NCBI GenBank assembly: GCA_965224065.1
Contig: CBDCYF010000005.1
Coordinates: 1,364,001 to 1,428,000 of the forward strand
Reading direction: 5' to 3'
From: JAOTZA01 sp965224065
GTDB lineage: Bacteria; Acidobacteriota; Thermoanaerobaculia; Multivoradales; JAHEKO01
DNA: 64,000 bases
Under the pieces are notes generated by a model, which was not told the DNA's origin, ran no database searches, and saw nothing but the letters and a program-made list of their open reading frames with translations. The position numbers and the translations under genes were made by a program. Of this stretch, positions 33,204-41,763 are shown in pieces (within the stretch, counting starts at the first letter, position 1; every line of letters begins with the position of its first letter).

Positions 33204-35975
33204 CTAGTCGCGCCCCGGGTCGGCGCCCGCGCGCTGAAAGCCCCCGTCGAATACCAGCGTCGGCGCCGTCCGCAGCGCCCTCGGTCGCTCACGCCGGCTG
33301 AGTACGATGGGGTCCATTGCCACCACTTCTCCGCCGGAGAGCTGGACCATGATGCCCTTTTCGGCTTCCCCCGGGAGCGCGAAGCCCTTTGGGACCTCGT
33401 GCGGGGAAAGCCAGACCCTCCAGCGCCCCGGCGTCAGCCCGGACACTGTAAAGCTGCCGTCCGAGTTCGTGACCCCGACGTGCCAGAGCTGGGGCCAGCG
33501 TTGGTGCTCGAGGTGCACGGACAGGGCGCCGATCGGACGCGTCTCGCCATCGGATCCTCCCCCGGCCGCGGCGGCGACCCTCGCGACGACGCTTCCCTCG
33601 ATCGAGCCAGCTCTGTGCAGGTGCAGACTGGCCTCGGTCGGTTCGCCCGCTTCCCGGACGCTCACCGAGCTTTCGGGGACGGCGACCAATGAAACACCCA
33701 GGGCACTTTTGTCGAGGCTCAGCGAGTAGTCTCCAGGCGTAAGGCCGACGACCCGGAACCGACCGCGCGTGTCGACCCTGGCGGTCTTGCCGCCGACAGA
33801 AACGGTGGCGCCGGCCGGCACCGGCACTCCTTCAGGCACGAGGATCCGGCCCAGAACGACGCCCCGGGAGCGTCCAAAAGGTGAGCGCAGGACCACATCT
33901 CGTCGCATTCGGACGCCGGCCACGAAATCCGAGTCGCCCCGTCGGTGCGCAAACCCGACCATCTGCCAATTCGACCGGGCACTCCCGAGGCGTCCTCCAA
34001 ACGACATCCGGAGAGCCGGTTCGTCCGAGCATCTGAGATCGGCCAGCGGCCCGCAATCGAGCTGCTGACCTGAGGCATCGATCCAGGTGCCGCCCTCCGA
34101 TCGCCACCGGGCGAGAAAGCTCCAGCGCTGTCGGAAGTCAAAGATCTCTTGCACCTGGAGCTCGGGTACGAACTCACCACGCAGAAGCCAACGCTCATTC
34201 GGCCGGTAGTTGAACCGGTAGGCGGGTCGTGTGACGGTGTCTTTCCGTCCGCCCTCCACCTGCTCCCCGATGTCGACCACCAGGTTGGCGGTCAGTGCGT
34301 CGCCCAGGTCGAGGTCGACGCGCAGGCGGGTCAGGTTGTCAACGCGTCTCTCGAGCTGAGACGAGGTCTCGGGAAAATGGGTCCGCGAGTGGCTGATCCC
34401 GAGTGCCGCCCAATCGAAGTGGCGCCAACTGACCCCGGCCTCGATTTGCTCGACGTCGACCGCCGGAGGCAGCTCGAGATCCGGAGAAAGCTGCTTCATG
34501 CCACCCGCCCACAGCCGGAGATCGCGCGACACTGCGTAGCCGAACGAGCCCCAAGCCTGGCCCAGGTTGCTGCTCGTTCCGGGGAAGCGCTCCGAGGCCG
34601 ACTGGATCTCCGAGGTCCAATCCCAGCGCCCCCGAGTGCCGGCGCCGGCGACGCGAAAACCGACCTCGCGCTCACCGCTTCCGCCAACGCGTCCCAACGC
34701 GACCTCACCCTCCAGATGAGCGCTGTCCCACTCGTACCGGCTCCGGAAGGCGGCCATCTGAAAGCCCGTCCCGGACCGGTCCGGTGAGCGCTCGGCCTCG
34801 AACGCGACCAGGCCGTAACCGCTCCGGTCGAGATCGCCAAAGGTCACCGAGCCTCCGCGCACGCGGCCGATGACCGTGTCCGGATCACTGACCGAAGAGA
34901 AAAGAGAGATGTCCGCCGGACCGACGTGGCCCAAAACCCGAGCCCAGTCGCCCCACTGTGGGTATGCGGTCATGCGCGAAAAGACGTGGGACGTCCGACC
35001 GACGAGCAACCCTCCATAACGGCGATCTTCGACGTTCACGTAGGAGGCGCGGCGCGTGAGAACATCTTCGGAGCCGACGGGCAGCCGCGCACCGAGCCGG
35101 AGATCGAGAGTGCGGTGTTCATCGAGGGGGCCGGACAACGCCGCATTGAGGGCCACCCCGCCATCCTGTTCGGTCAAAACACTCTCGATCTCGACCCACC
35201 CCTTCAGAACCGCCTGACCCCACGCTTCCGCTTCGGAAATGACCGTTGCCGTCTGGCGGGCGACCGCCTCGCCTCGACCGGCCGGCAAATCGCGAGCGCG
35301 GGCCCTCAAGGTCACCGTGTGATCGACACGGACCGGGCGCACTTTTGGCGGCCGAACGGCAATCTCCACCCACCTGCCGCCACCGGCAGGCAGGCGCGCC
35401 GGCCCGCCGGGCAGCTCGACCGGCCAGCCCATGGAGGACTGCGCCTCGAGCTCGACATCGAGCGGAACGTTGCTGTGATTGGCGAGCCAGAACCGATCCG
35501 TGTAGTCGCCCAATGAGCTGGGCCGCGCGGCGCCCGTGGAGGTCAAGGCCAACTTGCCACTCGCCTCTACGACATACTCCGCCTCCTTTTGGAGAAGAGC
35601 GGCCCCGGCCGCATCGACGATCTTCAGACCGATACTGCCCGGGCCAGGTGACGCGCCGCGAGGAACCGACGCCAATACGGGAACGATCAGCTCCCCGCCT
35701 CCCGAAAGACGACTCGAGCCTTCCACCGGGCCGAGCGGCTGCCACTCCGGATCGATCGCGAGGCTCCAGGAGAAATCGATGGCATTCGCCGTCGGGTTGC
35801 GAAGGCTGAACGAGAACGAGGCGATTGTGTTGGGCGTGACGCGCTGCCCCGCGACCCCCAGCGCTGTGATCGCCAGCGCCGCCCCGCCATCGGGCGACGC
35901 GGCAGCGGCCGCTCCCTCAAACGGCATCCAGGCGATGGCGGACGCCAGGAGGAGAATCGAGAACAGCCGGCGCAT
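33204..35975 (-). CDS. Large outer-membrane barrel protein with usher-like layout
   Basis: 923 residues with a signal peptide (LFSILLLASAIAWMPFEGAAAA). Residues about 30-270 are tandem beta-sandwich domains of the kind found in NEW1/NPCBM-associated proteins (NTIASFSFSLRNPTANAIDFSW, RYWVEIAVRPP-like strands). Residues about 270-690 are amphipathic strands alternating hydrophobic and polar residues (GTGFQMAAFRSRYEW, VGFRVAGAGTRGRWDW, NWQMVGFAHRRGDSDF), as in a large barrel. The C-terminal ~230 residues hold two carboxypeptidase-regulatory-like beta domains (PVPAGATVSVGGKTARVD, GSFTVSGLTPGRWRVWL). Barrel followed by small beta domains, next to a chaperone-like gene and two small exported proteins, recalls fimbrial ushers, but no usher signature is recognised. 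Confidence 0.6.
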   Translation of the reverse strand: MRRLFSILLLASAIAWMPFEGAAAAASPDGGAALAITALGVAGQRVTPNTIASFSFSLRNPTANAIDFSWSLAIDPEWQPLGPVEGSSRLSGGGELIVPVLASVPRGASPGPGSIGLKIVDAAGAALLQKEAEYVVEASGKLALTSTGAARPSSLGDYTDRFWLANHSNVPLDVELEAQSSMGWPVELPGGPARLPAGGGRWVEIAVRPPKVRPVRVDHTVTLRARARDLPAGRGEAVARQTATVISEAEAWGQAVLKGWVEIESVLTEQDGGVALNAALSGPLDEHRTLDLRLGARLPVGSEDVLTRRASYVNVEDRRYGGLLVGRTSHVFSRMTAYPQWGDWARVLGHVGPADISLFSSVSDPDTVIGRVRGGSVTFGDLDRSGYGLVAFEAERSPDRSGTGFQMAAFRSRYEWDSAHLEGEVALGRVGGSGEREVGFRVAGAGTRGRWDWTSEIQSASERFPGTSSNLGQAWGSFGYAVSRDLRLWAGGMKQLSPDLELPPAVDVEQIEAGVSWRHFDWAALGISHSRTHFPETSSQLERRVDNLTRLRVDLDLGDALTANLVVDIGEQVEGGRKDTVTRPAYRFNYRPNERWLLRGEFVPELQVQEIFDFRQRWSFLARWRSEGGTWIDASGQQLDCGPLADLRCSDEPALRMSFGGRLGSARSNWQMVGFAHRRGDSDFVAGVRMRRDVVLRSPFGRSRGVVLGRILVPEGVPVPAGATVSVGGKTARVDTRGRFRVVGLTPGDYSLSLDKSALGVSLVAVPESSVSVREAGEPTEASLHLHRAGSIEGSVVARVAAAAGGGSDGETRPIGALSVHLEHQRWPQLWHVGVTNSDGSFTVSGLTPGRWRVWLSPHEVPKGFALPGEAEKGIMVQLSGGEVVAMDPIVLSRRERPRALRTAPTLVFDGGFQRAGADPGRD

Positions 35976-36016
35976 GGTGGACGCGATTTCCTCGGACGCC
36001 CCCTCAGGGCTCCCCG

Positions 36017-36877
36017 CTAGGGTCCTTCGCTGCTGTTGCGCAGGACCAGCGGGGCGGAGACGCCCTCGAGCCCCTCACCGTTGTAGTCGGCGATGACGAC
36101 GACCTGATACTCGCCGTCATCGAGTGGGGTTTGCAGGTCCTTGAGCGCGAACCGATAGCGGTGCTCGACCTTGGGCGGCAGCGTCCACTTGAGCGCCTCG
36201 ATGCTTCCCAAGACCGCGCCTTCGACACTGCGGACCTCCATCCAGACCCTGGGCCTCAAGACCACGTTCCCTCGATTCGCAAAGGTCGCGACGAGGCTCC
36301 CCGGCTGCTTTGCGGAGGCAATTCCCACGGCCTCCAAGACGGGAGCTTCCGTCCCGGTGACACCGACAAAGATCTTGACCGCGTAGACCAGCGAAACCTT
36401 GACACCGACCTCGGCGCCCGTGGCGGGGCTGGGGTCCTCGGCGATCGGCCGCCGGCCGCGATCCGCCTTGATCGCCAACGCGGACCACCTCGAGCCGCGC
36501 GGCGTCGCATCGCCCGCGGCGGCTTCCGGGACCCGGATTTCGAAATCGATATAGCCCTCTCCCCCAGGGGGGATTTCCAGATGGGAAGGCGCGAACGAGA
36601 TCCACTCCTTGAGCGTGCTCGCATGGCTACCGTAGTCAAGCCACGTCTCCTGACCCTCGGCATTCGTGGTGAAATCGCGCGGCGAAACGCTGACAAACGC
36701 CGGCTCGTCCGAGGGGTTCGTCACCACCAAGCGGTCCGTCAGTACCTTGCCCGGCTCCGCGGTCTCCATCACCAACAAGGGCGAGACCCGAAACGAGCCG
36801 GCAGCGGCGGGGGGCGAAGTCATGGCCAACGCCAAGCCCGCAAAAAGACTCAATCCAATAAACGATACTCGTCTCAT
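36017..36877 (-). CDS. Exported PapD-like beta-sandwich protein, candidate periplasmic chaperone
   Basis: 286 residues with a signal peptide ending near PPAAAGSF. The mature N-terminus FRVSPLLVMETAEPGKVLTDRLVVTNPSDEPAFVSV has the strand pattern of PapD/MSP-type immunoglobulin-like domains; a segment WISFAPSHLEIPPGGEGYIDFEIRVP follows where fimbrial chaperones have their conserved beta strand. A second beta domain spans about residues 175-280 (KVEHRYRFALKDLQTPLDDGEYQVVVIADY). It starts inside the stop of the preceding small-protein gene (ATGA) and lies 41 bases before the barrel gene, so the three are one operon. DUF916-like adaptor proteins are an alternative reading. Confidence 0.62.
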   Translation of the reverse strand: MRRVSFIGLSLFAGLALAMTSPPAAAGSFRVSPLLVMETAEPGKVLTDRLVVTNPSDEPAFVSVSPRDFTTNAEGQETWLDYGSHASTLKEWISFAPSHLEIPPGGEGYIDFEIRVPEAAAGDATPRGSRWSALAIKADRGRRPIAEDPSPATGAEVGVKVSLVYAVKIFVGVTGTEAPVLEAVGIASAKQPGSLVATFANRGNVVLRPRVWMEVRSVEGAVLGSIEALKWTLPPKVEHRYRFALKDLQTPLDDGEYQVVVIADYNGEGLEGVSAPLVLRNSSEGP

Positions 36878-37350
36878 AATGCAGTCACCTCGTATTGCAC
36901 ATAGTCGTAGTTGTAGGTCCCGGGGGAATCCTCCGTCCAGTCCAGCAAAACCTGGTAGTCGACCACAACGTCTTCCGAGCCCGGGCTCGTCGCCGCGCCG
37001 GTCTTGACCACTGTGGCCGATCCGGTAAGCGTCTCGTACTGGCTTCCCGTCTCGCGCCATCGGATGTCGGAGCGTGGCTTCGCCGTCCAACACTTCGCCC
37101 CCGAACACGACCAGGTGCTGGAGGTTCCCGCCACGGTCAGCTTCCAGTCGACGTCGGACTCGATGGTCAGGGTATTGGCCGAGAGCTGCTCGAGCTGGCC
37201 GGCGTCAAAATCGGACTGCGTCGGTGAAGTGAACGTAATCTGGGCGGTATCCACGATCACCGTCTGAACGGCTTGCACTTCACCTTCGCCGCTCAGGGCT
37301 GAGATCAGCAACCCCATCAACACGGCAAAGGAAGCTTGTCGGCGATTCAT
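36874..37350 (-). CDS. Small exported beta protein, possible surface subunit (minor)
   Basis: 158 residues with a signal peptide (ASFAVLMGLLISALSGEGEVQA). The mature protein is beta-rich: DAGQLEQLSANTLTIESDVDWKLTVAG, two Cys (CSGAKC) and an end reading VVVDYQVLLDWTEDSPGTYNYDYVQYEVTAL. It is a paralogue of the product of 37443-37985: both share the FDAG motif, a W-x-L/V-x-V core strand and a C-terminal DY-x-V-x-x-W followed by Y-x-YD and Y-x-V/L-T/S. GGAGCTGGAA ribosome site. Likely an exported or surface subunit handled by the adjacent chaperone-like and barrel proteins. Confidence 0.6.
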   Translation of the reverse strand: MNRRQASFAVLMGLLISALSGEGEVQAVQTVIVDTAQITFTSPTQSDFDAGQLEQLSANTLTIESDVDWKLTVAGTSSTWSCSGAKCWTAKPRSDIRWRETGSQYETLTGSATVVKTGAATSPGSEDVVVDYQVLLDWTEDSPGTYNYDYVQYEVTAL

Positions 37351-37442
37351 GGTTCCAGCTCCGATGGCGATCCGAAAAGCGCAGTGACGGGGCGGCCTCG
37401 CACATTCAACGAGGCCGCCCCGACCGCAGGGAGAGAGATCGC

Positions 37443-37985
37443 TCAAGTCGCGGACAGCGTGTAGACGATGGAGTCGTAGTCGTAGCTGCAGATTCCGGTG
37501 TCGACCGCCCAGGCGACATCGACGCGGTAGTCGATCTGAATGTCCTGGGATGCGGTGGAGCTGCCGGTCTCAACCACGACATCCGACGCGGTCAGAGCAA
37601 CACCGGCCGTCGAGAAGTTGTCCTCACTGTACTTGATCGTCCCGACCGCTTTCGGCCCGGCCGGGCAGTCGCCACCCGTCAGCGTCCAGGCCTCGCCGGC
37701 CTCGACCGTGTCGCCCTTGACCGCGACCTGCCAGCTCGTGTTCGAGGCGACGTTCAACGTGTGGTCGGGCGACGAAGCGGCGGAAATATAGCCAGCGTCA
37801 AAGTCGGCCGCCGTTGCGACGCCCAGGTCGACCGTCGAGCTGTCGTTCTCGAGAACCAGGATGTCGCCCGTGGCAAAATCCAGGCCCACATTCTGAGACG
37901 TCTGCGCGCTCGCGCCGGCCGGCAAGAGCACGGCCAGCCCCACCGCGGCGCCGAAAACAGCCAGTTGGAGGTTTTTCTTTGTCAT
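37443..37985 (-). CDS. Small exported beta protein, possible surface subunit (major)
   Basis: 180 residues with a clear signal peptide (LQLAVFGAAVGLAVLLPAGASA). Beta-rich mature part with FDAGYISAASSPDHTLNVASNTSWQVAVKG and a C-terminal IDYRVDVAWAVDTGICSYDYDSIVYTLSAT. First gene of the cluster, with a strong AAGGAG site, so probably the most expressed product. Paralogue of the next gene. The fold suggests DUF4402 or spore-coat-U-like subunits, but no exact family is recognised. Three direct repeats lie about 160-210 bases upstream of its start. Confidence 0.65.
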   Translation of the reverse strand: MTKKNLQLAVFGAAVGLAVLLPAGASAQTSQNVGLDFATGDILVLENDSSTVDLGVATAADFDAGYISAASSPDHTLNVASNTSWQVAVKGDTVEAGEAWTLTGGDCPAGPKAVGTIKYSEDNFSTAGVALTASDVVVETGSSTASQDIQIDYRVDVAWAVDTGICSYDYDSIVYTLSAT

Positions 37986-38141
37986 CGTTTTTCTCCTTCG
38001 GATGGATAGCGGAGGCCTGTGGCCCCAAAATCGCTCGTCGCGTTCATTCGCAACGGATTTAGTATCGATCGGAGGCCAAGAGAAAAATATCGGTCGGCAG
38101 CCGAAATCCGCGTAGTCCAAGAGGGCATCCGGGCGTAGGCG

Positions 38142-38193
38142 TTTGTCCTACGCATAGATATTTGTCCTACGCGTAAACGTTTGTCCTACGCGT
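38142..38193. promoter_or_regulatory. Three direct repeats with 19-bp period, regulator binding site candidate
   Basis: TTTGTCCTACGCAT at 38142-38155, TTTGTCCTACGCGT at 38161-38174 and the same again at 38180-38193, each starting exactly 19 bases after the last. On the minus strand each reads as GTAGGACAAA. They sit in the 327-base region between the export cluster (minus) and the carbonic anhydrase gene (plus). A spaced array like this is what a NarL/FixJ-type regulator would bind, and an orphan LuxR regulator ends the cluster. Confidence 0.65.
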
Positions 38194-38312
38194 GCGCAGT
38201 AGAATCTGGCGCTTGGGCGGGCGCGGCTGCTCGCCAGCGAATTCGACCGTGAACCGAAAGCCGGGCGAGCGTCTCGGCTTCGGCGAGTCTGACCTACAAA
38301 AAGGAGATCGAG

Positions 38313-39173
38313 ATGAGAGTTTGCGCCCTCACTTTTGCCGTTACCGCCTCACTACTGGCAGGCTGCGCCGAACAACCCTCGCCCGCCGACGACGCGAAGA
38401 AGGACGCGGCACCGTCGGTCACACAACAGACGGCACCGGACGAGGCTCAAGAACTCTGTCTCGACGCCGGCCCGCAAACCCCGCGGGACATCGCAGACAA
38501 GGCCGGCCTCAACCCCGTGCGGTTCGACCTGGCTCCCCCGGCGAGTGAAATGAACCTCTGCAACATCCACACACACACCAACGCCGAGCACAAGGGCCCG
38601 GGTTTCAGCGTCTTTGTCGGCGACGACGTCCACGGCGGCTACGCCTGCAACGACACAGAAACCCTCACGGAAACAGAGCTCGCGAGCGTCCCGCGCGGCG
38701 ACGCCGCGTTCAAAGGTGTCGAGCCCGGCGACACCGTCGAAGTTCACTGGGTCTATACCTCGTGCGATGCCGAGCCCGGTGAAGGCCTCGGTTCATGCGT
38801 CCCGGAAGCCTGCTCGAACCCGCTCCTGCGCGTCGAATCGCAAGTATTCCTGGTCGTCAACGACCCGGACGCTCTCAACTTCATGGACTACGCCTACGCC
38901 GGCACCGCGCACGACGGCTTGCATCAGCCCAAGTCCATTCCCTCGAGGACCGGCGACCCAGTCGTCTTCCGCGGCTCGACCACCGGACCGAGCTACACCC
39001 AATCCGAGTGCTCCCCCTACCAGGTGACCTGGAGCGTGCGGCCCGAGTGCGCGCGGCTCGACATCGGCTCCCTGGACGCGTGGGCGGCCAGTGGCAACGT
39101 GTTCAACGAGACCAAGTCCCACGGCGTGAGGCAGTTGGTGACGGCGGTGGAGTTGCTGGCGGCGATCGAGTAG
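38313..39173 (+). CDS. Delta-class carbonic anhydrase, predicted lipoprotein
   Basis: 286 residues. Lipoprotein signal peptide with lipobox LAGC at Cys18. The core NLCNIHTHTNAEHKGPGFSVF and VEVHWVYTSCDAEPGEGLGSC followed by NPLLRVESQVFLVVND match bacterial proteins of the delta carbonic anhydrase class, where the His/Cys residues around IHTHTNAEH bind zinc. It should interconvert CO2 and bicarbonate at the cell envelope. A ribosome site AAAAAGGAG precedes the ATG. Divergent from the export cluster and sharing its repeat-bearing control region. Confidence 0.8.
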   Translation: MRVCALTFAVTASLLAGCAEQPSPADDAKKDAAPSVTQQTAPDEAQELCLDAGPQTPRDIADKAGLNPVRFDLAPPASEMNLCNIHTHTNAEHKGPGFSVFVGDDVHGGYACNDTETLTETELASVPRGDAAFKGVEPGDTVEVHWVYTSCDAEPGEGLGSCVPEACSNPLLRVESQVFLVVNDPDALNFMDYAYAGTAHDGLHQPKSIPSRTGDPVVFRGSTTGPSYTQSECSPYQVTWSVRPECARLDIGSLDAWAASGNVFNETKSHGVRQLVTAVELLAAIE

Positions 39174-39299
39174 GGCGCGGCATCGTCGCGGTCCTGCACG
39201 GCGAGCCTCGTGCGACCATCGATATCGACCCCTGGTCGACCAAGGCTCGATAACGCGGATTGACTTCTGCGAGCCCTGCCGGAAAGCCGGCCTTGGAAC

Positions 39300-39316
39300 C
39301 GCTCGTCAGACGAGCG
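39300..39316. repeat. Perfect palindrome between convergent genes
   Basis: CGCTCGTC at 39300-39307 and GACGAGCG at 39309-39316 are perfectly complementary around one central base. It lies in the 170-base gap between the ends of the carbonic anhydrase and DUF1566 genes. It could fold in either transcript, but no T-run follows. Confidence 0.5.
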
Positions 39317-39343
39317 CCCCCGAGCAGGATGCACGAGAACGAG

Positions 39344-39967
39344 TCACTGTCCTCCGCGGACAGGCCAAATGTACCCAGCGGACGTCTTGAAAAACGTCTG
39401 GAGGCTGCCAGCCAAGAGAGCCACCGACCATGCTTGGGTCAAGGATGCGGAGTCCGTGGTCGACGACCAATAGCCGGACGCGGCGATGTCGATAAAGCTG
39501 CTCGGACCATCCTTCCAACATCCCGTGCCACTGTCGTTTGTGATCGTCGGCGCATTTATCGCCCCCGTGCAGTCGGGATCGCCCGACAGACCCAGTGCGT
39601 CGCCGATCATCGCTTCCCACTCGGCCGCTGTTGGCAACCTCCATTCACCGGGCGACGAGCCGTCGGAGAGACCGCAGTCATCCGCCGCCGCGGCCGACCC
39701 GTCCGGGATGTCCGAAAGGTTCGCTACCAGCGTCAGCCCTTCAGCCCATTCCGCCACGCCGTAGCAACTGGCGTCCTGGAGCCACACCAGGCCCGTCCGG
39801 TTGTCGGTAACGGTTCCGTTGCCGCAGTCCACGTAAATATTGCCGCTGTCGTCCGGACAGGAGGGATCGGCCGCCTGCAACGCGACGACTCCGTCGCCGG
39901 CATGTACCGTCCGCGTCAAAAGTGCTAGGAGTAACGCCATCGAAACCCTGGATACGCTCTTGTTCAT
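39344..39967 (-). CDS. Exported DUF1566 (Lcl C-terminal) domain protein
   Basis: 207 residues with signal peptide (VSMALLLALLTRTVHA). The domain motifs are typical of DUF1566: NGTVTDNRTGLVWLQDASC, WRLPTAAEWEAMI, and near the end GYWSSTTDS and a YIWPVRGGQ terminus. Six or more cysteines probably form disulphides outside the cytoplasm. Such proteins are adhesive or substrate-binding exoproteins; function here unknown. AAGGGAG ribosome site. Convergent with the carbonic anhydrase gene. Confidence 0.85.
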   Translation of the reverse strand: MNKSVSRVSMALLLALLTRTVHAGDGVVALQAADPSCPDDSGNIYVDCGNGTVTDNRTGLVWLQDASCYGVAEWAEGLTLVANLSDIPDGSAAAADDCGLSDGSSPGEWRLPTAAEWEAMIGDALGLSGDPDCTGAINAPTITNDSGTGCWKDGPSSFIDIAASGYWSSTTDSASLTQAWSVALLAGSLQTFFKTSAGYIWPVRGGQ

Positions 39968-40088
39968 AGCAGACTCCCTTTTGTCCAGTGTACCTCTTGC
40001 ACCGCCGCGCTACGGGGCTTGGAGCCGTCGCCAACTTGCCAACGCGATGAAGGCCGACCGCACCCACCGCGCCTCCCACAACCAGGCT

Positions 40089-40901
40089 TTAGTTTCTTCC
40101 CAAGAAGGCGAGGATCTCCTCCCAAGCTTCCTTCCCTGCGGTCCGGTCTCGGCCGACGGTCATGCCCCCGCCGATAGACAGAACCTCCGGCCCCTCGGTG
40201 AAGTCGAACCCGTGCCGAGCGTCGGCGTAGCGCCGGACCCGGACCTCGGTGCCGTCTGGCAGGCGGCGTAAGATCCGGTCGCAGCTCTCGGGCGGCGTGA
40301 TGTCGTCGGCCTCTCCCAGAAGCACCAGCACCGGGACGCCCGAAGACCATGGTCCTCGCGACCGGCATCCGGGGTAAACCACGACCGCTCCAGTAACGGG
40401 CCGTAGCCTCTCGACGGCCAGACTCTGGAGCCAGGCGATGACTCCCGCTCCGCCGCGGGACCAACCGATGACGTAGAGCCTGGACGGATCCACTTGCGGC
40501 AAGGATCGAGCGAACTCTAACGACGTGGCGATGTATTCGCCCACGCGCTCGTGCGAGATCTCGCCGCTGCAGGTATTGGCCACCCCCTCCGGAGTCAGGT
40601 AGTCGACCAGGACGACGCCAAAGCCGCCACTGCGCAGGCGCTCGGCCGTGCGTACATAGTGCCGTCTGAAGAGGCGGTCGGCCTCATCGCCAGGGCGGCC
40701 TTCGTCGGTAGCCGGCCCATCCAGAGAGACTCCACTACAGCCTGGAATTGCGACAATAGTCGGGAATGGGCCATCACCCCTGGGGAAAAACGTGCGGTGA
40801 TTTGCTTCGATGTCGCCCGCCATGGGTCGTGCCGTCACCACCGAGACGAAGAGAACCGCGAAACCTCCAGTCGACATGATGGTACGGATCCACTTTCGCA
40901 C
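40089..40901 (-). CDS. Exported dienelactone-hydrolase-family alpha/beta hydrolase
   Basis: 270 residues. A signal-like start (IRTIMSTGGFAVLFVSVVTA) precedes an alpha/beta hydrolase fold: oxyanion loop VAIPGCSG, nucleophile elbow GWSRGG (Ser), the acid in VLVLLGEADDITPP and the catalytic His in ADARHGFDF. The set matches the dienelactone hydrolase family, which here probably acts on an ester or lactone in the envelope. Starts with GTG behind AGGAGAGGAAA. Substrate cannot be inferred; neighbours give no pathway. Confidence 0.8.
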   Translation of the reverse strand: MRKWIRTIMSTGGFAVLFVSVVTARPMAGDIEANHRTFFPRGDGPFPTIVAIPGCSGVSLDGPATDEGRPGDEADRLFRRHYVRTAERLRSGGFGVVLVDYLTPEGVANTCSGEISHERVGEYIATSLEFARSLPQVDPSRLYVIGWSRGGAGVIAWLQSLAVERLRPVTGAVVVYPGCRSRGPWSSGVPVLVLLGEADDITPPESCDRILRRLPDGTEVRVRRYADARHGFDFTEGPEVLSIGGGMTVGRDRTAGKEAWEEILAFLGRN

Positions 40902-41165
40902 TTTCCTCTCCTGCCAACGAGAGCAGATGGCACGCTAGAGTTTGGCGACCCCCGCCTTCCTTCGTGCGCGACCAGCCGATAAGACTCGGCCAGACGGTGC
41001 TGCTCATTCGACGCCCAAAGCTTAGCAACCGCCGGGCGTCGAAGCCCGTTCAGGTCGCCGCGCCACGGCTCACTGGCGCCAGTTCGCTACCTAGGGACCG
41101 TCCGACGCCACTTTACGCGCCCGAAACCCACCTTGCCTGAAAAAGCGGTTTCCTACACCGCGCGA

Positions 41166-41615
41166 CTACGAACATTCCGTACAGTCCTCCCGCGTAGTCG
41201 AGCAGTTGCAGGAACCGTCTGACCCGACCGTGCCATCACATGTCGTGGTGCAGACGCAGGTTTTCGAGCAGGTTTCGTTGTCTGAACCTTCCGCACCTAG
41301 CACCTGGGCCGGATCATCCCCACCGGGGCAAGGACAAGCCGAGGTGCACTCATAGACTGCCGTACCTGGGAGGCAGACCGGTATTCGAATATCGGGGCCG
41401 TCATCGTCATCCTGCTCGGCTGCGTAGACGAAGACTCCCCAGTGCGACGGAAGGACTTCCAAGAGTTTTCTGATCTGCGCGATCTGGCGCTTGTTCGGCT
41501 TCGCTACCTCGCCGGTCGCAGCCAGGCTGGCTTGACTGCCGGCGAAGGCCATCGCCATCAGCCCGAGCAAGCAGAGAAACGCCCGTGAGTAGTTCTTCGT
41601 GTTCACCTCGCCCAT
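41166..41615 (-). CDS. Cys-rich exported small protein of unknown function
   Basis: 149 residues from the ATG at 41615, chosen for its AAAGGAGGT site and the signal peptide that follows (AFLCLLGLMAMAFAGSQASLAA). The mature part starts with a helical segment (KRQIAQIRKLLEVLPSHWGVFVYAA), then an acidic stretch (EQDDDDGPD), then about 70 residues with 12 cysteines in C-x-C, C-x2-C and C-x3-C spacings ending in EDCTECS. Twelve cysteines suggest disulphide cross-linking or metal binding. A signal-peptide helix plus Cys-rich core also resembles a ribosomal-peptide precursor, but no modifying enzyme is nearby. Confidence 0.6.
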   Translation of the reverse strand: MGEVNTKNYSRAFLCLLGLMAMAFAGSQASLAATGEVAKPNKRQIAQIRKLLEVLPSHWGVFVYAAEQDDDDGPDIRIPVCLPGTAVYECTSACPCPGGDDPAQVLGAEGSDNETCSKTCVCTTTCDGTVGSDGSCNCSTTREDCTECS

Positions 41616-41763
41616 ACGTTGACTAACCTCCTTTGGGAAAAGGCATCCCTCCAACGGGACTACCTTGAGTCGCGGAAACAAGATGATTACGAAGTTCATT
41701 TATCACTTTTCCTCGGGAAAGTAAAGACCGGCAAGAAGAGCGGGGCGGAGTGCACAGAGCTTC

